Positions 35,587-46,646 are shown, counted from the stretch's first letter. The stretch is 64,000 bases of DNA from Janibacter cremeus (GCF_013409205.1 NZ_JACCAE010000001.1:1116001-1180000); one strand, 5' to 3'. Notes: generated from the letters alone by a model not told the origin. Numbers and translations are program-made.

Positions 35587-36783
35587 TCAGAAGATCTCGA
35601 AGAGACCCGCGGCGCCCATCCCACCCCCGACGCACATGGTCACCACGCCGTAGCGGGCGCCACGGCGCTTGCCCTCAATGAGGACGTGTCCGGCCATCCG
35701 TGCACCGCTCATGCCGTAGGGGTGGCCGATGGAGATCGCACCACCGTTGACGTTGTACTTCGCGGGGTCGATGCCCAGGTGGTCACGGCAGTAGAGCGCC
35801 TGGACGGCGAAGGCCTCGTTCAGCTCCCACAGGTCGATGTCGTCGACGGTCAGACCGTGCTGCTCCAGCAGCTTCGGCACCGCGCGGACCGGGCCGATGC
35901 CCATCTCGTCCGGCTCCACCCCGGCAACGGCCATCCCGCGGAAGGCACCGAGCGGGGTCAGGCCGCGCCGGGAAGCCTCCTGCGCCTCCATGACCACGGC
36001 AGCGGATGCGCCGTCGGACAGCTGGGAGGCGTTGCCGGCCGTGATCGCGAAGCCCTCGGTGCCGTCCTTGGCCAGCACCGGGTTCAGCTTGGCCAGGTCC
36101 TCGATCGCCGTCCCGGGCCGGTTGCCCTCGTCCTTGGCGAGGGTGACCTCCTGCGAGCCGACCTCGCCGGTGGCCTTGTCCTTGGTCAGCTGCGTCGACG
36201 GCAGTGGCACGATCTCCTCGTCGAAGGCACCGGCCTCCTGCGCCGCCGCGGTACGACGCTGGGACTGCAGGGCGTACTCGTCCTGCCGCTCGCGGGAGAC
36301 CCCGTAGCGCTTCGCGACCACCTCCGCGGTCTCGAGCATCGACATGTAGGTCGCGGGAACGTGCTCGACGAGCCACGGGTCCTGGGCGCGGTAGGTGTTC
36401 ATGTGCTCGTTCTGCACGAGCGAGATCGACTCGACGCCACCGCCGACAGCGACCTGCTGGCCGTCGAAGACCACCTGCTTGGCGGCGGTGGCGATGGCCA
36501 TCAGGCCACTCGCGCACTGCCGGTCGACGGACATGCCGGCGACCGTGACCGGGAGCCCGGCCCGCAGTGCGGCCTGACGGCCGATGTTCGCCGCGGTCGA
36601 GCCCTGCTGGAGAGCGGCGCCGATGACGACGTCCTCGATCTGGCCGCCTTCGACGCCAGAGCGCTCGACGGCGTGCCGGACCGCGTGGCCGATCAGCTCC
36701 TGGGCCTGGGTGTCGTTGAAGGCGCCGCGGTAGGCGCGCCCGATCGGGGTGCGGGCGGTGGAGACGATGACTGCTTCGCGCAT
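35587..36783 (-). CDS. Acetyl-CoA acyltransferase (thiolase)
   Basis: This 398-residue degradative thiolase cleaves 3-oxoacyl-CoA. The acyl-accepting Cys90 lies in SVDRQCASG. The C-terminal active site has [17 protein letters not shown] and [11 protein letters not shown]. It is the last gene of the operon running from 43384 to 35587. The 149-bp gap to the ligase gene at 35437 contains the operator of the next operon. Confidence 0.95.
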   Translation of the reverse strand: MREAVIVSTARTPIGRAYRGAFNDTQAQELIGHAVRHAVERSGVEGGQIEDVVIGAALQQGSTAANIGRQAALRAGLPVTVAGMSVDRQCASGLMAIATAAKQVVFDGQQVAVGGGVESISLVQNEHMNTYRAQDPWLVEHVPATYMSMLETAEVVAKRYGVSRERQDEYALQSQRRTAAAQEAGAFDEEIVPLPSTQLTKDKATGEVGSQEVTLAKDEGNRPGTAIEDLAKLNPVLAKDGTEGFAITAGNASQLSDGASAAVVMEAQEASRRGLTPLGAFRGMAVAGVEPDEMGIGPVRAVPKLLEQHGLTVDDIDLWELNEAFAVQALYCRDHLGIDPAKYNVNGGAISIGHPYGMSGARMAGHVLIEGKRRGARYGVVTMCVGGGMGAAGLFEIF

Positions 36784-36827
36784 GGTGGTCACTCCTGTGA
36801 TTCGGGTGGGTGGGTCGGGGCGGGTGG

Positions 36828-37898
36828 TCAGCTCGCGGGGAGGTCGACCAGCCCGGCGAGGTCGGCACGGTGCCGCTCCGGTGTCCCGAGCGCGAGCTGG
36901 TCGGACTTGGCCCGCTTCAGGTGGGTGTGCACCGGGTGCTCCCACGTCATGCCGATCCCGCCGTGCAACTGCAGGGCCTCCTCCGCCGCGCGCACGGCGG
37001 CGTCGCCGCAGAACGCCTGGGCGACCGCCTGGGCGACGTGCTGGTCGGGGTCGTCGTCGGCGAGGGTACCGGCGGCGTGGCGGGCGGCAGCCTGGGTGTT
37101 GACGAGGAGCAGGTAGAGGTCGGCCAGACGGTGCTTGATCGCCTGGAAGGAGCCGATCGGCCGCGCGAACTGCACGCGCGTCTTCGCGTACTCCACGGTC
37201 GTCTCGAGGCACCACTGGGCCAGGCCGAGCTGCTCGGAGGGCAGGAGCGCGGCACCGGCGGCCAGAGCCGCATCGACTGCGGCCTCGGCCGTCGGGCCGG
37301 AGGCGATCTCCACCCCCTCCCCCCGCACGGTCACGCGGGCGAGCGGGCGGGTCATGTCGAGCGAGGTGATCGCCTCCACCTCGACCTCCCCCGACTCGTA
37401 CGCACGAAGGGAGGTCACTCCCCCTTCGCCCGTGGTGGGCACGACGAGCAGGTCTGCGCCCAGCGCACCGGCAACCGGCTCCACGCTGCCCTGCACGCAC
37501 GCCCACGTCCCTCGCCGAGCGGTCCAGGGCAGGACGAGCGCGGCGGTGCGCTCACCGGCGGCCAGGGCGGGCAGGTGCTCCTCGTCGCCGGCGGTCAGGA
37601 GCGCGGTCGTGGCGATGACGGAGCTGGTGAGGAACGGCACCGGTGCGACGGTGCGCCCGAGCTCCTCGAGCACGACGGCCGCCTCGCGCGGACCGGCCCC
37701 GACGCCGCCGAGCGACTCGGGGACGAGCAGACCGGCCAGGCCGATCTGGCCGGCGAGCGCCTGCCAGATGGGACTCGTGTCGGTGTCCGGCTCGTCGTAG
37801 AGCCGGGCGGCCAGGCCCTCGTCGAGGGAGCGCTGGAGGGTGGACCGGACGCTGGAGCGCAGGGACTCCTCGACGTCGGTGTAGAGCAGGTCGGTCAT
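36828..37898 (-). CDS. Acyl-CoA dehydrogenase, small-subunit type
   Basis: This 356-residue FAD protein is divergent in the middle (weak FAD/acyl region) but has a clear C-terminal helical domain: [20 protein letters not shown] and [20 protein letters not shown]. Its start overlaps the stop of the next acyl-CoA dehydrogenase (ATGA). This is like the heteromeric FadE pairs of steroid-degrading actinobacteria, where two different chains form one enzyme. Pairing is inferred from the overlap. Confidence 0.88.
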   Translation of the reverse strand: MTDLLYTDVEESLRSSVRSTLQRSLDEGLAARLYDEPDTDTSPIWQALAGQIGLAGLLVPESLGGVGAGPREAAVVLEELGRTVAPVPFLTSSVIATTALLTAGDEEHLPALAAGERTAALVLPWTARRGTWACVQGSVEPVAGALGADLLVVPTTGEGGVTSLRAYESGEVEVEAITSLDMTRPLARVTVRGEGVEIASGPTAEAAVDAALAAGAALLPSEQLGLAQWCLETTVEYAKTRVQFARPIGSFQAIKHRLADLYLLLVNTQAAARHAAGTLADDDPDQHVAQAVAQAFCGDAAVRAAEEALQLHGGIGMTWEHPVHTHLKRAKSDQLALGTPERHRADLAGLVDLPAS

Positions 37899-39064
37899 CG
37901 GGGCACGTCCTTGAAGGCAATCCCCTTGTCGGGGCGGTGTTCCGGGGGCAGGCCGAGCACCCGCTCGGCAATAATGTTGCGCATGATCTCGCTGGTGCCT
38001 CCCTCGATGGAGTTGCCCTTGGCCCGCAGGTAGCGGAAGCCGGGGCCATGGCCGAGGAGGGACCCGGTCTCGGGTCGGACCATGCTCCAGTCGTGGTAGG
38101 TCAGACCCTCCTCGGGCGCGAGCTCGAGGGCGAAGCCGCTGACCTGCTGTGCCTGCTGGGCGAAGGCGAGCTTCATCGCCGAGCTCTCCGGACCGGGCTG
38201 GCCGACTTCCAGGCCCTGGCGCAGGCGCTCGCCGGCCAGACGGGTCACCTCGGTCTCGACCCACCACTGCATCAGCTCGGCGTGGTTGCCGGGGGTGCGC
38301 ACGCAGGGGTCGCGGCGCCACCGCTGGGTGACCACACCGATCTGGCCCGCCTCGCGCTCGTTCCCGGCGCCGATGGCCACGCGCTCGTTGTTCAAGGTCG
38401 TCGTCGCGACCTTCCATCCCTCACCGACGGCGCCGACCCGGTTGCGGTCGTGGATGCGCACCCCGGAGAGGAAGACCTCGTTGAACTCGGCCTCGCCCGT
38501 GATCTGGCGAAGGGGGCGGATCTCGATCCCGGGGACGTTCATCTCCAGGACGAAGTAGGTCAGGCCGGCGTGCTTGGGCACCGAGGTGTCAGTGCGGGCG
38601 ACGAGGATGGCGAAGTCGGCGTTGTGGGCGCCGGAGGTCCACACCTTCTGCCCGTCGACGACCCACTCGTCACCGTCGGGGACGGCACGGGTCGCGACGG
38701 CGGCCAGGTCGGAGCCGGCACCGGGCTCGCTGAAGAGCTGGCACCAGATCTCGGTACAGGCGAAGAGCGGCCGCAGGTAGCGCTGCTGCATCTCCGGCGT
38801 GCCGAAGGCCACCATCGTCGGCGCGGCCATGCCCAGACCGATGGCATTGCGTGCCACGTCGGGTCGCGGTGCACCGACGGCCTCGAGCCGGTCGTCGACC
38901 TCGCTCTGGCGACCTCGGGAGAGGCCCAGTCCGCCCAGCCCCTCGGGGAAGTGGACCCACGCGAGGCCGGCGTCGTACTGGGCACCAAGAAAAATGGCAC
39001 GAGGTGTCGTCTCGGGGTCGTGGCTCTCGAGGAGCTCGTCGACCCGCTGCTGCAGATCAGGCAC
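37895..39064 (-). CDS. Acyl-CoA dehydrogenase, large-subunit type
   Basis: This 389-residue enzyme has [20 protein letters not shown] and [20 protein letters not shown], the FAD and substrate loops. The C-terminal [20 protein letters not shown] is also present. It starts [18 protein letters not shown], as FadE proteins of degradative clusters often do. It overlaps both neighbours by 4-8 bp. With the gene at 36828 it probably forms one heteromeric dehydrogenase. Confidence 0.92.
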   Translation of the reverse strand: MPDLQQRVDELLESHDPETTPRAIFLGAQYDAGLAWVHFPEGLGGLGLSRGRQSEVDDRLEAVGAPRPDVARNAIGLGMAAPTMVAFGTPEMQQRYLRPLFACTEIWCQLFSEPGAGSDLAAVATRAVPDGDEWVVDGQKVWTSGAHNADFAILVARTDTSVPKHAGLTYFVLEMNVPGIEIRPLRQITGEAEFNEVFLSGVRIHDRNRVGAVGEGWKVATTTLNNERVAIGAGNEREAGQIGVVTQRWRRDPCVRTPGNHAELMQWWVETEVTRLAGERLRQGLEVGQPGPESSAMKLAFAQQAQQVSGFALELAPEEGLTYHDWSMVRPETGSLLGHGPGFRYLRAKGNSIEGGTSEIMRNIIAERVLGLPPEHRPDKGIAFKDVPR

Positions 39065-40274
39065 GTGCGCTCAGCCTCCGGATCTCGTGTCGGGCAAGGG
39101 CGTTCTTGTGGACCTCGTCGGGGCCGTCGGCGAACCGCAGGGTGCGCACCTGGGCGTACCACTCCGCCACCGGGAAGTCCTGGCTGAGGCCACCGGCACC
39201 GTGGACCTGGACGGCCTTGTCGAGGATCCACTCCACGGCGCTCGGCGCGGCGATCTTGATCGCCTGGATCTCTGTGTGGGCACCCTTGTTGCCCACCGTG
39301 TCCATCAGCCAGGCCGCCTTGAAGGTCAGCAGCCGCAGCTGCTCGATGCGCACCCGGGACTCGGCGATCCAGTCTCGGATGACGCCCTGCTCTGACAGTG
39401 CCTTGCCGAAGGCCACACGGCTGGCTGCCCGCTCGATCATCAGCTCGAGGGAACGCTCGGCGATGCCGATCAGGCGCATGCAGTGGTGGATGCGCCCCGG
39501 GCCGAGGCGGGCCTGGGCGATGGCGAAGCCGCCGCCCTCCTCACCGATGAGGTTGCTGGCGGGGACGCGCACATCGGTGAAGTCGATCTCGGCGTGCCCG
39601 CCGTGGTCACGATCGTCGTAGCCGAAGACCTTCAGCCCCCGGCGCACCTGGACGCCGGGGGTGTCCCGCGGCACGAGGATCATCGACTGCTGGCGGTGCC
39701 GGTCCGCGGACGGGTCGGTCTTGCCCATGACGATGAGGACCTGCGCATTCGGGTTCATCGCACCGGAGATGTACCACTTGCGGCCGTTGATGACGTACTC
39801 GTCGCCGTCGCGCACGATCGAGGTCTCGATGTTGGTCGCGTCGGAGCTGGCCACCCGCGGCTCCGTCATCGCGAAGGCCGAACGGATCTGCCCGTCGAGC
39901 AGCGGCTGGAGCCACTGCTCCTTCTGCTGCGGGGTGCCGAACATGTGCAGCACCTCCATGTTGCCGGTGTCCGGCGCCGCACAGTTCGTCGCCACCGGGG
40001 CGATGTGCAGGCTGCGCCCGAGCACCTCGCACAGGGGGGCGTACTGGAGGTTCGTCAGGCCGGCGCCGTCCTCCCCCGGGAGGAAGAGATTCCACAGGTT
40101 CTGGGAGCGGGCGGCCTCCTTGGCCGGCTCGATGACCGGTGGCGGCGACCACCGCTCCGGAGCGGCGTCGAGCTGCTCCTGGTAGGTCGCCTCGATCGGG
40201 TAGACGTGCTCGTCCATGAAGGCGGTGAGCTGCTCGCGCAGCTCGAGGGTCCTGCTGTCCAGTGCGAAGTCCAC
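39057..40274 (-). CDS. ACAD11-type acyl-CoA dehydrogenase
   Basis: This 405-residue enzyme belongs to the ACAD10/11 branch. Signs are [20 protein letters not shown] near the start, [58 protein letters not shown] and [19 protein letters not shown]. Relatives act with a kinase on 4-hydroxyacyl-CoAs, as in the levulinate (lva) pathway of Pseudomonas putida. A paralogue lies at 54562, next to a kinase gene. The GTG start at 40274 is inferred from family alignment. Confidence 0.9.
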   Translation of the reverse strand: MDFALDSRTLELREQLTAFMDEHVYPIEATYQEQLDAAPERWSPPPVIEPAKEAARSQNLWNLFLPGEDGAGLTNLQYAPLCEVLGRSLHIAPVATNCAAPDTGNMEVLHMFGTPQQKEQWLQPLLDGQIRSAFAMTEPRVASSDATNIETSIVRDGDEYVINGRKWYISGAMNPNAQVLIVMGKTDPSADRHRQQSMILVPRDTPGVQVRRGLKVFGYDDRDHGGHAEIDFTDVRVPASNLIGEEGGGFAIAQARLGPGRIHHCMRLIGIAERSLELMIERAASRVAFGKALSEQGVIRDWIAESRVRIEQLRLLTFKAAWLMDTVGNKGAHTEIQAIKIAAPSAVEWILDKAVQVHGAGGLSQDFPVAEWYAQVRTLRFADGPDEVHKNALARHEIRRLSARA

Positions 40275-40290
40275 GTCTCGCTCCTGTCGG

Positions 40291-41811
40291 TCAGTGGGTG
40301 GAAGTGACTCGCGGCGGGCGGTCACCGGCGGTCGAGATGGACTCCCGGTCGAGCCCTCGCTTGAGGATCTTCCCGGTCGGGCCCTTGGGCAGTTCGTCGA
40401 TGAGCTGGTAGACGCGGGGGACCTTGTAGGCCGCGAGGCGCTCCTCGAGCCAGGCTCGCAGCTCTGCCGGGTCGATGTCGGCCCCCGGCTGCGGCGAGAC
40501 CACCGCAGCGATCTCCTCGCCGAGCCGGTTGTCGGGTACGCCGATGACGGCCACCTCCCGGATGTCGGGATGCCCGTAGAACACCTCCTCGACCTCACGC
40601 GGGTAGACGTTGTACCCGCCGCGGATGACCAGGTCCTTCTTCCGGTCGACGATCCACAGGTCACCGTCCTCATCCATCCGCCCGATGTCACCGGTGAGGA
40701 ACCACTCCCCCTCGCGCACCGCTGCGGTGGCCTCGGGGCGGTTCCAGTACTCACGCATGACGAAGGGCCCGCTGATCGCGACCTCACCGGCGAGGCCGGG
40801 TTGGAGCGGCTGCCGGTCCTCGTCGAGGATCGCGAGCCGGCCGCCGGGAAGGGCCCGACCGACGCTCATCTCCTTGCGCGGGTTCGCAAGGCTGTTGAAG
40901 GTCGCGGCCCCGGTGGTCTCGCTGAGCCCGTACCCGTCCAGGACCACTGCGCCGAACCGGTCCTTGAATGCCTTGGCCACCTCCAGCGGGAGCGCGGCAC
41001 CGCCGGAGCAGGCCAGACGCAGGTGCGCCAGGTCTGCCGCCGTCAGGTCGGTCTGCGCGTGCAGCATGGCGTTCCACATCGTCGGCACGCCGGCGATCCC
41101 GGTGAGCTGCTGGTCAGCGGCCATCTGCAGCAGGCCGGCCGCGTCGAAGGGGTGTTGCAGGCTGAGGCAGCCACCGGCCGCGTAGGCGGTGAACATCACC
41201 GCGGCCTGGCCGAACACGTGGAACAGCGGCAGCGCCGTCCCCATGGAGTCGTCGGGACTGAGGTCGAGCGCCTCGTTGAGTGCGACGCCGCAGGAGACCA
41301 GGTTCTCATGGGTCAGGACCGCCCCCTTGGGCGCGCCCGTCGTCCCCGAGGTGTAGAGCAGCACGGCCGCATCGCGAGCGGCGACCTCGGCCGGCTGCCC
41401 GTCGCCCGATGTCGCGATCGCCCCGGGGTGGAGGGTCCACAGGTCCATCCCGCAGTCCGTAGCGGTGGCCCGAACCGCTGCCTCGCCCTCGTGCCACCCC
41501 AGCGCGGTGGAGCACCCGGCGTCCTCGACGAAGTGAGTCAGCTCGCGCGCGGTGCACAGTGGGTTGACGGTGACCGCCGTGGCACCCAACGCCAGGATCG
41601 CGTGATAGGCTAGGACGAATTCGGCGCTTGTGGGCATCACGACCAGGACGCGGTCCCCCGGGGCGATCCCGCGCCCGTGCAGTTGCTCCATCGCGCCCTG
41701 CACGCCGGAGCGCAGCTCGGCGTACGTCCACGAGCGTTCACCCTCGCGCAGGGCGGGGGCGTCGGGTGCCTGCTCGGCCCGGTCCCAGACTAGGCGGACC
41801 GCGTTGTCCAT
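40291..41811 (-). CDS. AMP-forming acyl-CoA ligase
   Basis: This 506-residue ANL enzyme has [55 protein letters not shown] and the terminal [10 protein letters not shown] lysine. It probably activates the acid that enters this catabolic cluster. It overlaps the SDR gene upstream by ATGA and follows it in the operon. Confidence 0.93.
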   Translation of the reverse strand: MDNAVRLVWDRAEQAPDAPALREGERSWTYAELRSGVQGAMEQLHGRGIAPGDRVLVVMPTSAEFVLAYHAILALGATAVTVNPLCTARELTHFVEDAGCSTALGWHEGEAAVRATATDCGMDLWTLHPGAIATSGDGQPAEVAARDAAVLLYTSGTTGAPKGAVLTHENLVSCGVALNEALDLSPDDSMGTALPLFHVFGQAAVMFTAYAAGGCLSLQHPFDAAGLLQMAADQQLTGIAGVPTMWNAMLHAQTDLTAADLAHLRLACSGGAALPLEVAKAFKDRFGAVVLDGYGLSETTGAATFNSLANPRKEMSVGRALPGGRLAILDEDRQPLQPGLAGEVAISGPFVMREYWNRPEATAAVREGEWFLTGDIGRMDEDGDLWIVDRKKDLVIRGGYNVYPREVEEVFYGHPDIREVAVIGVPDNRLGEEIAAVVSPQPGADIDPAELRAWLEERLAAYKVPRVYQLIDELPKGPTGKILKRGLDRESISTAGDRPPRVTSTH

Positions 41812-42623
41812 CAGGAGTTCTCCTTCAGCTGTCGCTGGTATCGCTGCATTCCGCGGATCCACCGGTCGTGGTCGTCGACCTTGCGCCGGAGGAACTCATG
41901 GACACCGGTGTGCGGCGTGATGAGGAAGGTGCCCTCCTCGACGGCCCGGAGCACCTGCTCGGCCACGTCATGGGGAGCGAGCACCTCGCCGGCGCCGGTC
42001 ACCGCCGCGGCGGCTACCTTCCCCCCTTCGCCACCCGCCGAGGTCATCCCGGAGCGGAGCATGTCGGTGTCGACCCCCATCGGGCACAAGCAGCTGACGC
42101 CGACCCCCTCGTCGCCGTACGACACCGCGAGCCACTCGGCGAAGCCCACGGCGCCGTGCTTGGAGACCGAATAGGTGGCCGAGCCGATCTGCGTGAGCAG
42201 CCCGGCGGCCGAGGCGGTGGAGACGAAGTAGCCACTCCCGCGCTCGACCCATCCCGGCACGAGCCGGCGGGCCGCGCGCACGTGCGCCATGAGGTTGACG
42301 TCGAGGGCGAGCTGCCACTGGTCGTCGTCGGCCGCCAGGCCGGAGCCATCGCCGACACCGGCGTTGGCGAAGAAGAGGTCGACCGGGCCGAAGTGCTCCT
42401 CCGCGGCCGCGACCATCGCGGCGATCACCTCGTCGCTCGCGGCGTCGCCTGCCACGGCGACGGCCCCGAGCCGCTCGGCCGTCGCCGTCAGGCGCTCCTC
42501 GTCGAGGTCGGAGACCACCACGTGGGCACCGCCGTCAATCAGTGCCTGCGCAAGCGCGGCGCCGATGCCTCCCGCGGCACCGGTGACGACGGCGACCGCG
42601 TCCTTGACCTGCATGCCCGCCAT
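41811..42623 (-). CDS. SDR-family oxidoreductase
   Basis: This 270-residue classical short-chain dehydrogenase has the nucleotide motif VVTGAAGGIGAALA, the NAG motif FFANAGVG and the catalytic TYSVSKHGA (YxxxK). VSDLDEE after the second strand suggests NAD. The ATG at 42623 overlaps the fabG-like stop (ATGA). It may oxidise or reduce a hydroxyacyl-CoA or keto-acid. Confidence 0.9.
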   Translation of the reverse strand: MAGMQVKDAVAVVTGAAGGIGAALAQALIDGGAHVVVSDLDEERLTATAERLGAVAVAGDAASDEVIAAMVAAAEEHFGPVDLFFANAGVGDGSGLAADDDQWQLALDVNLMAHVRAARRLVPGWVERGSGYFVSTASAAGLLTQIGSATYSVSKHGAVGFAEWLAVSYGDEGVGVSCLCPMGVDTDMLRSGMTSAGGEGGKVAAAAVTGAGEVLAPHDVAEQVLRAVEEGTFLITPHTGVHEFLRRKVDDHDRWIRGMQRYQRQLKENS

Positions 42624-43384
42624 CAGTCGCACGGCCCGCCGGCCACGTAGAGGACCTGACCGGTGGTGAAGCCGGCCCCCTCGCTGGCGAAGAAGGAGAC
42701 CGCGTGGGCGATGTCCTCGGGCTTGCCGGTCCGCGCCACCGCGGCCTGCTCGGAGGCCATCTTCTTCAGGTCGTCGAAGCCGACCCCGATCCGGGCGGCG
42801 GTCTCCTCGGTCATCTCGGTCTCGATGAAACCGGGGGCGATCGCGTTGGCGGTGACACCGAACTTCCCGAGCTCGATGGCCAGCGTCTTGGTGAAGCCCT
42901 GCATCCCGGCCTTGGCCGCCGAGTAGTTGACCTGTCCGCGGTTGCCCTGGGCGGACGTGGAGGACAGGTTGACCACACGGCCGAACTTCTCCTGGGTCAT
43001 GTACGCCTGGCAGGCCTTGGTCATCAGGAAGGCGCCCCGCAGGTGCACGGCCATGACGGCGTCCCAGTCGGCCACGTCCATCTTGAAGATGAGGTTGTCG
43101 CGGATGATCCCGGCGTTGTTGACCAGCACCGTCGGGGCCCCCAGCTCCTCGGCGACACGACGCACGGCCGCCTCCACCTGCTCCGGATCCGAGACGTCCG
43201 CACCGACGGCCAGGGCGCGACCACCGGCGGCCGTGATCTCCTCGGCGAGGGGCACGCAGGCCGACTCGTCGAGGTCGAGCACGGCGACGGCCATCCCGTC
43301 GGAGGCGAGGCGCCGGGCGACACCGGCTCCGATCCCGCGTGCGGCGCCGGTGATGACGGCGACACGCTGCTGGTTCGTGGTCAT
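42623..43384 (-). CDS. FabG-like SDR (3-oxoacyl reductase / 3-hydroxyacyl-CoA dehydrogenase)
   Basis: This 253-residue SDR has VITGAARGIGAGVARRLA, LVNNAGIIRDNLIFKM, NLSSTSAQGNRGQVNYSAAK and PGFIETEMTE, all FabG-like. In a degradative operon it more likely oxidises 3-hydroxyacyl-CoA. It is the first gene of the minus-strand operon that ends at 35587. An operator at 43428 lies between it and the divergent MaoC gene. Confidence 0.9.
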   Translation of the reverse strand: MTTNQQRVAVITGAARGIGAGVARRLASDGMAVAVLDLDESACVPLAEEITAAGGRALAVGADVSDPEQVEAAVRRVAEELGAPTVLVNNAGIIRDNLIFKMDVADWDAVMAVHLRGAFLMTKACQAYMTQEKFGRVVNLSSTSAQGNRGQVNYSAAKAGMQGFTKTLAIELGKFGVTANAIAPGFIETEMTEETAARIGVGFDDLKKMASEQAAVARTGKPEDIAHAVSFFASEGAGFTTGQVLYVAGGPCD

Positions 43385-43427
43385 GGAGAACTCCTTCGGT
43401 CTCGGCTCGGCGAACACCGCAACCATA

Positions 43428-43450
43428 CTTGAACCCGGCTTCATGTTCAA
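43428..43450. promoter_or_regulatory. Regulon operator, site 2
   Basis: CTTGAACCCGGCTTCATG is followed by a further TTCAA half-site. It lies in the divergent promoter region of the fabG-like and MaoC genes. Confidence 0.7.
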
Positions 43451-43490
43451 TTAGGTTCGAGGCATCACTTCACGACCACAGGAGATCGCC

Positions 43491-43961
43491 ATGACCCAGA
43501 CGACCCCGCACCGCCCGACCTCGGTCGAGGACCTCACGGACCTCCTCGAGGTCGAGCTCGGCCCGACCGAGTGGCACCTCGTCGACCAGGCGAAGATCGA
43601 CGGCTTCGCCGACCTCACCGGGGACCACCAGTGGATCCACGTCGACCCGGAGAAGGCCGCGCAGAGCCCCTTCGGGTCGACCATCGCGCACGGCCTGTAC
43701 AGCCTGTCGCGCACACCGGCCTTCCTCGAGGAGCTGATGGCCTTCGACGGCTTCGCGCACAGCCTCAACTACGGATACGACCGCGTGCGCTTCATCCACC
43801 CACTGCCGGTCGGCTCACGCATCCGGCTGCGCGCCCGTCTGACCAAGGTGGAGGAGACCAAGCCGGGCCAGGTCAACGTCGTCACCGAGCTGACCGTCGA
43901 GGCCGAGGGCATCGACAAGCCGATCCTCGTGGCGGAGTCGATCGGCCGGTTCAGCAGCTGA
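43491..43961 (+). CDS. MaoC-like (R)-enoyl-CoA hydratase
   Basis: This 156-residue hot-dog hydratase has the catalytic pattern LTGDHQWIHVDPEKAAQSPF followed by IAHGLYSLS. It adds water to enoyl-CoA, complementing the crotonase-type hydratase at 57986. It is divergent from the main operon and shares its operator region. A 16-bp perfect hairpin follows. Confidence 0.92.
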   Translation: MTQTTPHRPTSVEDLTDLLEVELGPTEWHLVDQAKIDGFADLTGDHQWIHVDPEKAAQSPFGSTIAHGLYSLSRTPAFLEELMAFDGFAHSLNYGYDRVRFIHPLPVGSRIRLRARLTKVEETKPGQVNVVTELTVEAEGIDKPILVAESIGRFSS

Positions 43962-43979
43962 CCGGTCGGCAACGCACGA

Positions 43980-44016
43980 CTCGGGCCCCACGACCGCGCC
44001 GGTCGTGGGGCCCGAG
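43980..44016. terminator. Bidirectional hairpin terminator
   Basis: CTCGGGCCCCACGACC pairs perfectly with GGTCGTGGGGCCCGAG around the loop GCGCC, between the convergent MaoC gene and the thioesterase pseudogene. Confidence 0.85.
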
Positions 44017-44049
44017 CTCTCGTGACGGCGCGCCACGGCGGTGGGGCCG

Positions 44050-44557
44050 TCAGGGTCGTGCGCGCACACCCATGCTGCCGTTGAGCGGCACCTGCCAGGC
44101 CAGGCCGGCATGGGCGGACAACTCCTGGTCGATGCGTGCGGCGAGGTCGTCGGGGATGCTGCGCGCCCGCCGGGTCGTCAGGTCGACGTGGGCCTCGAGC
44201 ACCTCGAGCGTGTTGGGCGACCCGACCGGTGGTGTGGTTGACGAGCACGGACACCGCGTGGAGGACCTTGTCGGCGCGCTCCAGTCACCGCAGGTGGGCC
44301 GAGACCTCCTGACCGATGCGCACCTCGTCGAAGAAGCGCAGATGGTGCTCCACGCTGAACACCCCGCACCCGCGGGAGGCGCGGTAGTCGTCGTCGACGC
44401 CGAGCCGGGCCAACTCGTCGTCGGCTGCACGACTGTGGAAGCCGTAGAAGTGCAGGACGTTGACGTGCCCGTTCTCGTCCTCCCACTCCGGTCCGGCCAC
44501 GGTGCGACGGGCCGCAGGGATCTGGGTGACCTCGCGCAGGGTGGGCAGTGCGCTCAT
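44050..44557 (-). pseudogene. Broken hot-dog thioesterase
   Basis: The minus strand encodes PEWEDENGHVNVLHFYGFHS and VFSVEHHLRFFDEVRIGQEV. A TGA then follows SAHLR, where relatives have Trp or Leu. After the stop the frame continues as LERADKVLHAVSVLVNHTTG, then one extra C shifts it before TLEVLEAHVDLTTRRA. Two lesions mean no functional product. The intact relative is at 30982-31494. The ATG overlaps the MDR gene stop (ATGA). Confidence 0.9.
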
Positions 44558-45507
44558 GGCACCAGCACGACCTTGCCGGTGACCGTGCGCCCCTCGAGGG
44601 ACTTCAGCGCGGTGGCTGCGTCCTCGAGCGCGTGGGTGGCTCCGACGACGGGGCGCAGGGCACCGCTGCGCAGGTGCGGCAGCATCGCCTCCCACTCCTT
44701 GCGCACGTGGCCCTGACGGTTCATCGCGAAAGCCCCCCACCCGACCCCGACGACCGCGATGTTGTTCAGCAGCAGCCGGTTGACCTTGACCGTGGGGATC
44801 TCGCCGGCGGTGAAGCCGATGACGAGCAGCCGGCCGTGCTCCTTCAGCGAGCGCAACGAGTCGGTGAACCGGTCCCCACCCACCGGGTCCACGACGATGT
44901 CGACGCAGGCCTTGCCTATCGTCTCGAGGAAGCCGTCGGCCAGGACGACCTCGTCGGCGCCCGCGGCCCGGGCGACCTCCCCCTTCGCCTCGGTGGAGAC
45001 CACCCCGATGACGCGCTCGGCACCGAAGGCCTTGGCCATCTGGATGGCCGCGGTCCCGATGCCACCGGCCGCGCCGTGGACGAGCACGCTCTCGCCCTCG
45101 GCCAGCCCACCGCGCTCGAGCAGCGCGAAGTAGACGGTCGCGTAGTTGAAGGTGAAGGACGCCGCCTCCTCGAAGGAGACCCCGTCCGGCAGGGGGAAGG
45201 TCAGGTCCGGCTTCGCCTGGACCTTCTCCGCGAAGCCCCCGAGCAGCGTCAGCGCGGCCACCCGGTCACCCGGCGAGAAGCCGCTCCCCTCGGGAGCGCT
45301 CTCGACCACACCGGCGGCCTCGGCCCCGGGGACGAAGGGGAGGTCGGGCTTCATCTGGTACAGGCCCCGGGTCTGGAGCAGCTCGGGGAAGGCGACGCCG
45401 GCGGCCTTCACCTCGATCGTCACCAGGGAGTCGTCGGACGGCTCCGGGGCGTCGACGAGCTCGATGGCGTCGGGACCCTCGAGGGTGGAGATGTGGATGG
45501 CGCGCAT
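44554..45507 (-). CDS. NADPH:quinone reductase-like MDR oxidoreductase
   Basis: This 317-residue zinc-free MDR protein has GVAFPELLQTRGLYQMKPDL, PFVPGAEAAGVVESAPEGSG, and the nucleotide motif VHGAAGGIGTAAIQMAKAFG. It probably reduces an enone or enoyl-CoA. It precedes the dead thioesterase in the same operon. Confidence 0.9.
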   Translation of the reverse strand: MRAIHISTLEGPDAIELVDAPEPSDDSLVTIEVKAAGVAFPELLQTRGLYQMKPDLPFVPGAEAAGVVESAPEGSGFSPGDRVAALTLLGGFAEKVQAKPDLTFPLPDGVSFEEAASFTFNYATVYFALLERGGLAEGESVLVHGAAGGIGTAAIQMAKAFGAERVIGVVSTEAKGEVARAAGADEVVLADGFLETIGKACVDIVVDPVGGDRFTDSLRSLKEHGRLLVIGFTAGEIPTVKVNRLLLNNIAVVGVGWGAFAMNRQGHVRKEWEAMLPHLRSGALRPVVGATHALEDAATALKSLEGRTVTGKVVLVP

Positions 45508-45571
45508 GGTGGTTCCCTTCGTTGGCTGAGGTGCGAGGAGCTCTGCGACGAGCCTCGAAGCCGAGTTGTGG

Positions 45572-46573
45572 TCAGACCTTCAGGAGCAGTTTGCCGGTGT
45601 TGACCCCGTCGAAGAGGCCGAGCAGGGCGTCCGGGAAGCCGGCGACGCCCCCCTCGAGCACCGTCTCGGTGGCGACGAGGCGGTCCTGCTGGATCAGCCG
45701 GGAGATCGCCGCGATGCCCTCGGGGTAGCGGTCGAGGTAGTCCATGACGAGGAAGCCCTGCATCCTCGCGCGGAAGACGAGCAGGGCCATGTACCGCCGC
45801 GGCCCCTCGGCCAGAGTCTCGTCGTTGTAGGTCGAGATGGCGCCGCAGATCGCGATCCGGGCACCACGGGCGAGGCTGGCCAGGGCGGCGTCGAGCAGCT
45901 CACCGCCCACGTTGTCGAAGTACACGTCCACCCCGTCGGGCGCGGCCCGGCGCACCTGGCGCAGCAGGTCGCCCTCCTTGCGGTCGATGACCTCGTCCAG
46001 CCCGAGCTCGCGCAACCAGGCGACCTTGTCGGGCCCGCCGGCGACGCCGATGACGCGGCACCCCTTCGCCTTGGCCAGCTGGGCGACGACGCTGCCGACC
46101 GCACCGGCTGCGGCCGAGACGAGCACGGTCTCCCCCGGCTGCGCGCGGCCGACGTCCTCGAGACCGAAGTAGGCCGTCATCCCGGGCATACCGAGCGCAC
46201 CGAGCCAGGTGGCCATCGGGGCGACGCCGAGGTCGAGCTTCGTCACGCCCTCCCCATCGGAGAGCGCGTGCTCACGCACGCCGAAGGTCCCGCTGACCGC
46301 ATCACCGACCGCGAAGTCCTCGTTCTGGGAGGCGACGACCTCGCCGGCGGCGAAGGCGCGCATGACCTCGCCGATACCGACGGGCGGGATGTAGGAGCGC
46401 GCGTCGTTGAGCCAGCCACGCATCGCCGGGTCGAGCGAGACGAGCTCGACGCGCACGACGAACTCACCCGGCCCGGGCTCGGGGACCTCGGCCGTGGCCA
46501 GCTGCCACGTGCTCGCATCCGGTCGACCCTGCGGCCGCTGGGCCAGACGTACTTCCTGCGACGACCAGCTCAT
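45572..46573 (-). CDS. NADP-dependent MDR oxidoreductase (prostaglandin reductase type)
   Basis: This 333-residue protein has LDPAMRGWLNDARSYIPPV, the usual N-terminal mark of this MDR subfamily. It also has VSAAAGAVGSVVAQLAKAKG for NADP binding, and DVYFDNVGGELLDAALASLA. Relatives reduce alpha,beta-unsaturated carbonyls. It is first in the minus-strand operon 46573-44050 and diverges from the RhlG-like SDR gene, with an operator between them. Confidence 0.92.
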   Translation of the reverse strand: MSWSSQEVRLAQRPQGRPDASTWQLATAEVPEPGPGEFVVRVELVSLDPAMRGWLNDARSYIPPVGIGEVMRAFAAGEVVASQNEDFAVGDAVSGTFGVREHALSDGEGVTKLDLGVAPMATWLGALGMPGMTAYFGLEDVGRAQPGETVLVSAAAGAVGSVVAQLAKAKGCRVIGVAGGPDKVAWLRELGLDEVIDRKEGDLLRQVRRAAPDGVDVYFDNVGGELLDAALASLARGARIAICGAISTYNDETLAEGPRRYMALLVFRARMQGFLVMDYLDRYPEGIAAISRLIQQDRLVATETVLEGGVAGFPDALLGLFDGVNTGKLLLKV

Positions 46574-46646
46574 GGAAACTCCTGCCGATGATGTGGTGGA
46601 TGGTCGCCGTCACCATCCCACAACATGAATCCCACCTCAAGTAAGT

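Noticed and set aside
44050..44557. Programmed frameshift or readthrough in the thioesterase
   Set aside because: A nonsense codon and a separate single-base shift occur without slippery sequence or recoding signal, so decay is the simpler reading.
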